6,494 nucleotides of DNA from Planctomycetota bacterium (GTDB lineage: Bacteria > Planctomycetota > Brocadiia > SM23-32). The stretch is from contig JAGXLK010000139.1 in assembly GCA_018334735.1 (NCBI GenBank), positions 1-6,494 of the forward strand. The letters are read 5' to 3'. This document shows, in pieces, positions 4,079 through 6,494 of this stretch. The position numbers and the translations under genes are program-made. Position 1 is the first letter of the stretch; each line of letters begins with the position of its first letter. The notes beneath the pieces were generated by a model. The model had not been told where the DNA came from and searched no databases. It saw only the letters and a list, made by a program, of their open reading frames with translations.

Positions 4079-5695
4079 TTGCAGTCATTTACCAGCACCA
4101 GACGGCGGAGAATCAGACTTATCGTGCCGGCCTACCCGGCATTCAACATCTACTCCGGTGTTGCACGTCACATGACAGCCCTGGGCCCGGTCTGCGTTGC
4201 CACAGCCGTCAATGATGTCCCGGGATGGGACGTGGAGGTTATCGACGAAAACAACTACCGCCGTGAAGCTCCGCGCGACGATGAAGGTATGCCTGATCAC
4301 GAAGTCCTGCAGAAAATACGACCGGTTGATGCGGTGGGCCTTTACGGGGGACTATCGAGCACTATTCCCCGGTTGTTTCAGGTCGCATCGTATTATCGCG
4401 AGCTCGGAATTCCAACCATTGCCGGGGGACACCATTTTGTCGATGAGACAATCGGCGAGGCACTCAGCAATGGCGTTGACTATATCGTCCGGGGTGAAGG
4501 GGAAGAAGTCATAAAGGAGATGCTGGAGGTATTCGACGGGACCAGGGATAAGGAAACAGTCGATGGTATCGCCTACAGGGGGGAAGACGGCGAGCTGGAA
4601 ACATCAACACGCGAGCTCATCCCGGACCTGGATGCCTTACCTGTGCCGGATTTCTCACTCTTGCGTTACGGGAAAGTCAAAATATACCCCGTCGGACGTG
4701 TGCGGGGATGCGGCATGAACTGCGAATTCTGTGCGGTTAAGGGCCGCCCACGTTACGCCTCTCCCGAGCGCCTCATGGAACAGTTCATGTCTCTGTATGA
4801 AAAACAGGGGGCCACAAGATTTTTTGTCGTAGATGATCTTTTCGGCCAGGACCGCGAAGAAACCATGCGCCTTTGCCGGATGCTGCGCGATTACCAGGAC
4901 AAAGTAGAGACAAAATTCAGAATCATGGTCCAGATAAGACTTGACAAAGCGCGGGATGACGAGTTGCTCAAGGCTATGCGGGAAGCAAGAATCAGGACCC
5001 TTGCCATCGGATTTGAATCGCCAATCGCCGAGGAATTGGAGGCTATGAACAAACATCTCAAACCCGATGACATGGTGGAACTCACGCGCCTCTACCATCG
5101 TGCAGGATTCTGGATCCACGGGATGTTCATCTTCGGGTATCCGATGAAACCCGGCGTGGAGTTCAAAATGAGTGCCAAAGAACGCGTCAAGCGGTTCAGG
5201 CGTTTTATTAGCAAAGCGCGAATCGATACTTTACAGGTCCTTCTGACGGTTCCTCTTCCCGGGACCGAGCTGAGAAAGCGCTTGAAGGAAGAGAACAGGG
5301 TTTTTCCCACGGATCATTTAGGCTGGGAGTACTATGATGGGAATTTCCCTCTTTTTGAACCGGACGAGCCCCTGACTCCCGAACAGATGCAGGCCTCGAT
5401 CCGGAAGATCATGGGGCGGTTCTACAGGTTCAGCCATTTCCTGTCCGTGGCGCTTAATATTCTTTCGTTTCCTGCTTTCATGCTGCGGCTGCACGATTTG
5501 AAAAACAGTTGGCGACGCTGGACACGAAAGTGGTGGCGAAGCCTGATGGGCGTAATGGGTTGGCGTATCATCAAGAAATGGACAAAACAGTTCCGCAAGG
5601 GCAGTTTCACCAAGAAACTGAATGAGGCAAAACAAAACCTCGACTCCACCGACGAGAGTTCTTTTGATGAGGGCGGCGCGGACGGTAAACTATGA
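4079..5695 (+). CDS. B12-binding-type radical SAM protein, substrate unknown
   Basis: The 538-residue protein has the layout of cobalamin-binding-domain radical SAM enzymes (BchE, HpnJ and P-methylase type). The N-terminal Rossmann-like part (about 11-180) shows RIRLIVPAYP (11-20), VEVIDEN (52-58), DAVGLYG (84-90), TIAGGHH (113-119) and YIVRGEGEEVI (135-145). The usual B12 motif DxHxxG is not seen, as in many members. PVPDFSLL (188-195) leads into the radical SAM barrel with the 4Fe-4S motif CGMNCEFC (C211, C215, C218), FVVDDLF (249-255), the SAM-binding GFES (311-314) and GMFIFGYP (348-355). LPGTEL (393-398) and WEYYDG (416-421) close the catalytic part. The tail (about 450-512) is strongly basic and holds six Trp between 478 and 501, suggesting peripheral membrane contact. 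The family performs methylations, ring formation and other radical steps, often on lipids or natural products. The start is TTG at 4079. The gene is preceded by its own promoter and is divergent from the tRNA; no partner gene is evident. Confidence 0.92.
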   Translation: MQSFTSTRRRRIRLIVPAYPAFNIYSGVARHMTALGPVCVATAVNDVPGWDVEVIDENNYRREAPRDDEGMPDHEVLQKIRPVDAVGLYGGLSSTIPRLFQVASYYRELGIPTIAGGHHFVDETIGEALSNGVDYIVRGEGEEVIKEMLEVFDGTRDKETVDGIAYRGEDGELETSTRELIPDLDALPVPDFSLLRYGKVKIYPVGRVRGCGMNCEFCAVKGRPRYASPERLMEQFMSLYEKQGATRFFVVDDLFGQDREETMRLCRMLRDYQDKVETKFRIMVQIRLDKARDDELLKAMREARIRTLAIGFESPIAEELEAMNKHLKPDDMVELTRLYHRAGFWIHGMFIFGYPMKPGVEFKMSAKERVKRFRRFISKARIDTLQVLLTVPLPGTELRKRLKEENRVFPTDHLGWEYYDGNFPLFEPDEPLTPEQMQASIRKIMGRFYRFSHFLSVALNILSFPAFMLRLHDLKNSWRRWTRKWWRSLMGVMGWRIIKKWTKQFRKGSFTKKLNEAKQNLDSTDESSFDEGGADGKL

Positions 5696-5731
5696 ACATA
5701 GATCCAGAAATCTACATTCGCTATTTCAACC

Positions 5732-5759
5732 TTGGGCGTGATACTGCCTGTTGTATTTA
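5732..5759 (+). promoter_or_regulatory. Weak candidate promoter of the pilin-like gene
   Basis: TTGGGC (5732-5737) and TATTTA (5754-5759) are 16 bp apart in the 103-bp gap after the radical SAM gene. Both boxes match the consensus only in part. No terminator hairpin is visible in this gap, so read-through from the radical SAM gene is equally possible. Confidence 0.2.
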
Positions 5760-5798
5760 TCTTTGCAGATGATTGGATGTCTTGCGGGGAGAGTGAAT

Positions 5799-6494
5799 AT
5801 GAAGAACGCAAGGGGCACCGAGAAGGTTGGTTTTACGTTGATTGAGCTGCTGGTTGTCATTGCCATCATTGCGATTCTGGCGGCGATGCTTATGCCGGCA
5901 CTGGAATCGGCTCGCAAGCGGGCGCGGCGCATCACGGCCGCGGCAAATATGCATCAGATGCTGCTGGGTTTTACAATGTACAGCGGAGAACATCGGGATC
6001 TTCTGCCAGTCTCGTGCTGGTTTTTTTATCCGAAGAATGCACCCGCCCACATGTTTGAATCCCACAGTCGTGGCTGTTCAGGGGGGAGCGCGTGCGGGAC
6101 GCATTGCATCAACATCGAATACGACCTTGGAGATGTGGCGAAGGAATACGGTTTTGATGCTGCGACAGCGCATCCCATTACCGGAAGCGTGCCGTGGGGA
6201 CACCCGGATAATAACCGCCACATGACCTATTCACCGTGGACTTATTTCCCCGGCTACCACAACGGCGGTTCGCTCTGGTACAACTGCCAGGGTAACTACG
6301 AAACATTTTCCGGTGGCTACCTCGTGAATCGTCCCGGTGGTCCGCCGAACGCGTATTTCAACGATAAAAAGATGATATTGGGAAAGCCCCCGATGGGGCC
6401 TATGAAGATAAACCGCGCTCGAAGCGGACACGTCATGCTTGGTGAGGTCCTCATGCGCGAGGAGACCGGCTGTCGTAGCTACGGGGTGTACCTC
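5799..6494 (+). CDS. Type II secretion/pilin-like protein with prepilin leader (partial, cut at right edge)
   Basis: The frame is open from ATG 5799 to the last base, giving 232 residues without a stop. GGGGAG (5786-5791) lies seven bases before the ATG; a GTG at 5793 is too close to that site. The leader [11 protein letters not shown] (1-11) ends at a prepilin-peptidase site between G11 and F12. The mature N-terminus FTLIELLVV has the conserved Glu at +5 (E16), followed by one hydrophobic helix to about residue 35 and the basic segment ESARKRARR (36-44). Such proteins are inserted in the inner membrane, cleaved and methylated, then assembled as pseudopilins or surface fibres. Paralogues are very numerous in Lentisphaerae, Verrucomicrobia and Planctomycetes, where many end in an H-X9-DG motif; that end is outside the window. 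The extracytoplasmic part is rich in Gly, Tyr and Trp and has Cys at 73, 93, 99, 103, 163 and 225, with three close together. The specific role is unknown. Confidence 0.93.
   Translation, partial: MKNARGTEKVGFTLIELLVVIAIIAILAAMLMPALESARKRARRITAAANMHQMLLGFTMYSGEHRDLLPVSCWFFYPKNAPAHMFESHSRGCSGGSACGTHCINIEYDLGDVAKEYGFDAATAHPITGSVPWGHPDNNRHMTYSPWTYFPGYHNGGSLWYNCQGNYETFSGGYLVNRPGGPPNAYFNDKKMILGKPPMGPMKINRARSGHVMLGEVLMREETGCRSYGVYL

Noticed and set aside
3891..4175. A 94-codon plus-strand ORF with a basic product upstream of the radical SAM gene
   Set aside because: There is no ribosome binding site before its ATG, and it runs across the TATAAT box, the SD site and the first 97 bases of the radical SAM gene in another frame.
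4655..5119. A 154-codon minus-strand ORF inside the radical SAM gene
   Set aside because: It lies over the [4Fe-4S] motif and the barrel, which are clearly coding on the plus strand, and its product has no family features.
5842..6225. A 127-codon plus-strand ORF inside the pilin-like gene
   Set aside because: It is out of frame with the prepilin start, and the frame from 5799 has the signature, the SD site and an uninterrupted run to the window edge.

Overview
The window looks like bacterial chromosome, moderately GC-rich, with good Shine-Dalgarno sites and short intergenic gaps. Three things point by inference to the Planctomycetes-Verrucomicrobia-Lentisphaerae group or a nearby candidate phylum. 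First, there is a prepilin-like protein opening with [17 protein letters not shown] and followed by an [19 protein letters not shown] stretch. Second, a Gfo/Idh/MocA oxidoreductase, a URO-D-family protein and an amidohydrolase form one operon. Third, there is a B12-type radical SAM protein. No rRNA or other phylogenetic marker is present, so the assignment is tentative.

Layout: (1) 1-249, plus strand: the C-terminal end of L-aspartate oxidase (NadB, NAD biosynthesis), cut by the left edge. It converges on the next operon, and a perfect hairpin covers its stop codon. (2) 265-3425, minus strand: a compact three-gene operon in the order amidohydrolase_2 -> Gfo/Idh/MocA oxidoreductase -> URO-D-family protein, with a 15-bp gap and then a 4-bp ATGA overlap. 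(3) 3426-3677: non-coding, with a purine-rich degenerate 8-bp tandem repeat inside a larger imperfect inverted repeat. (4) 3678-3753, minus strand: tRNA-Arg(CCG) with encoded CCA and a strong TTGACA-17-TAAAGT promoter. (5) 3754-4078: a divergent control region with a perfect TATAAT for the next gene. (6) 4079-5695, plus strand: a B12-binding-type radical SAM protein that starts at TTG. (7) 5799-6494, plus strand: a type II secretion/pilin-like protein with a prepilin leader, open at the right edge.

The three-gene operon is the most likely source of new biology. A dehydrogenase, a lactonase-like hydrolase and a methyltransferase-like URO-D protein would fit catabolism of an unusual, perhaps O-methylated, sugar or cyclitol. 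No corrinoid protein, transporter or glycosidase is present to confirm this. The radical SAM gene and the pilin-like gene have no evident functional link to the operon. I did not find CRISPR arrays, insertion sequences, phage genes or a recognisable defence system.
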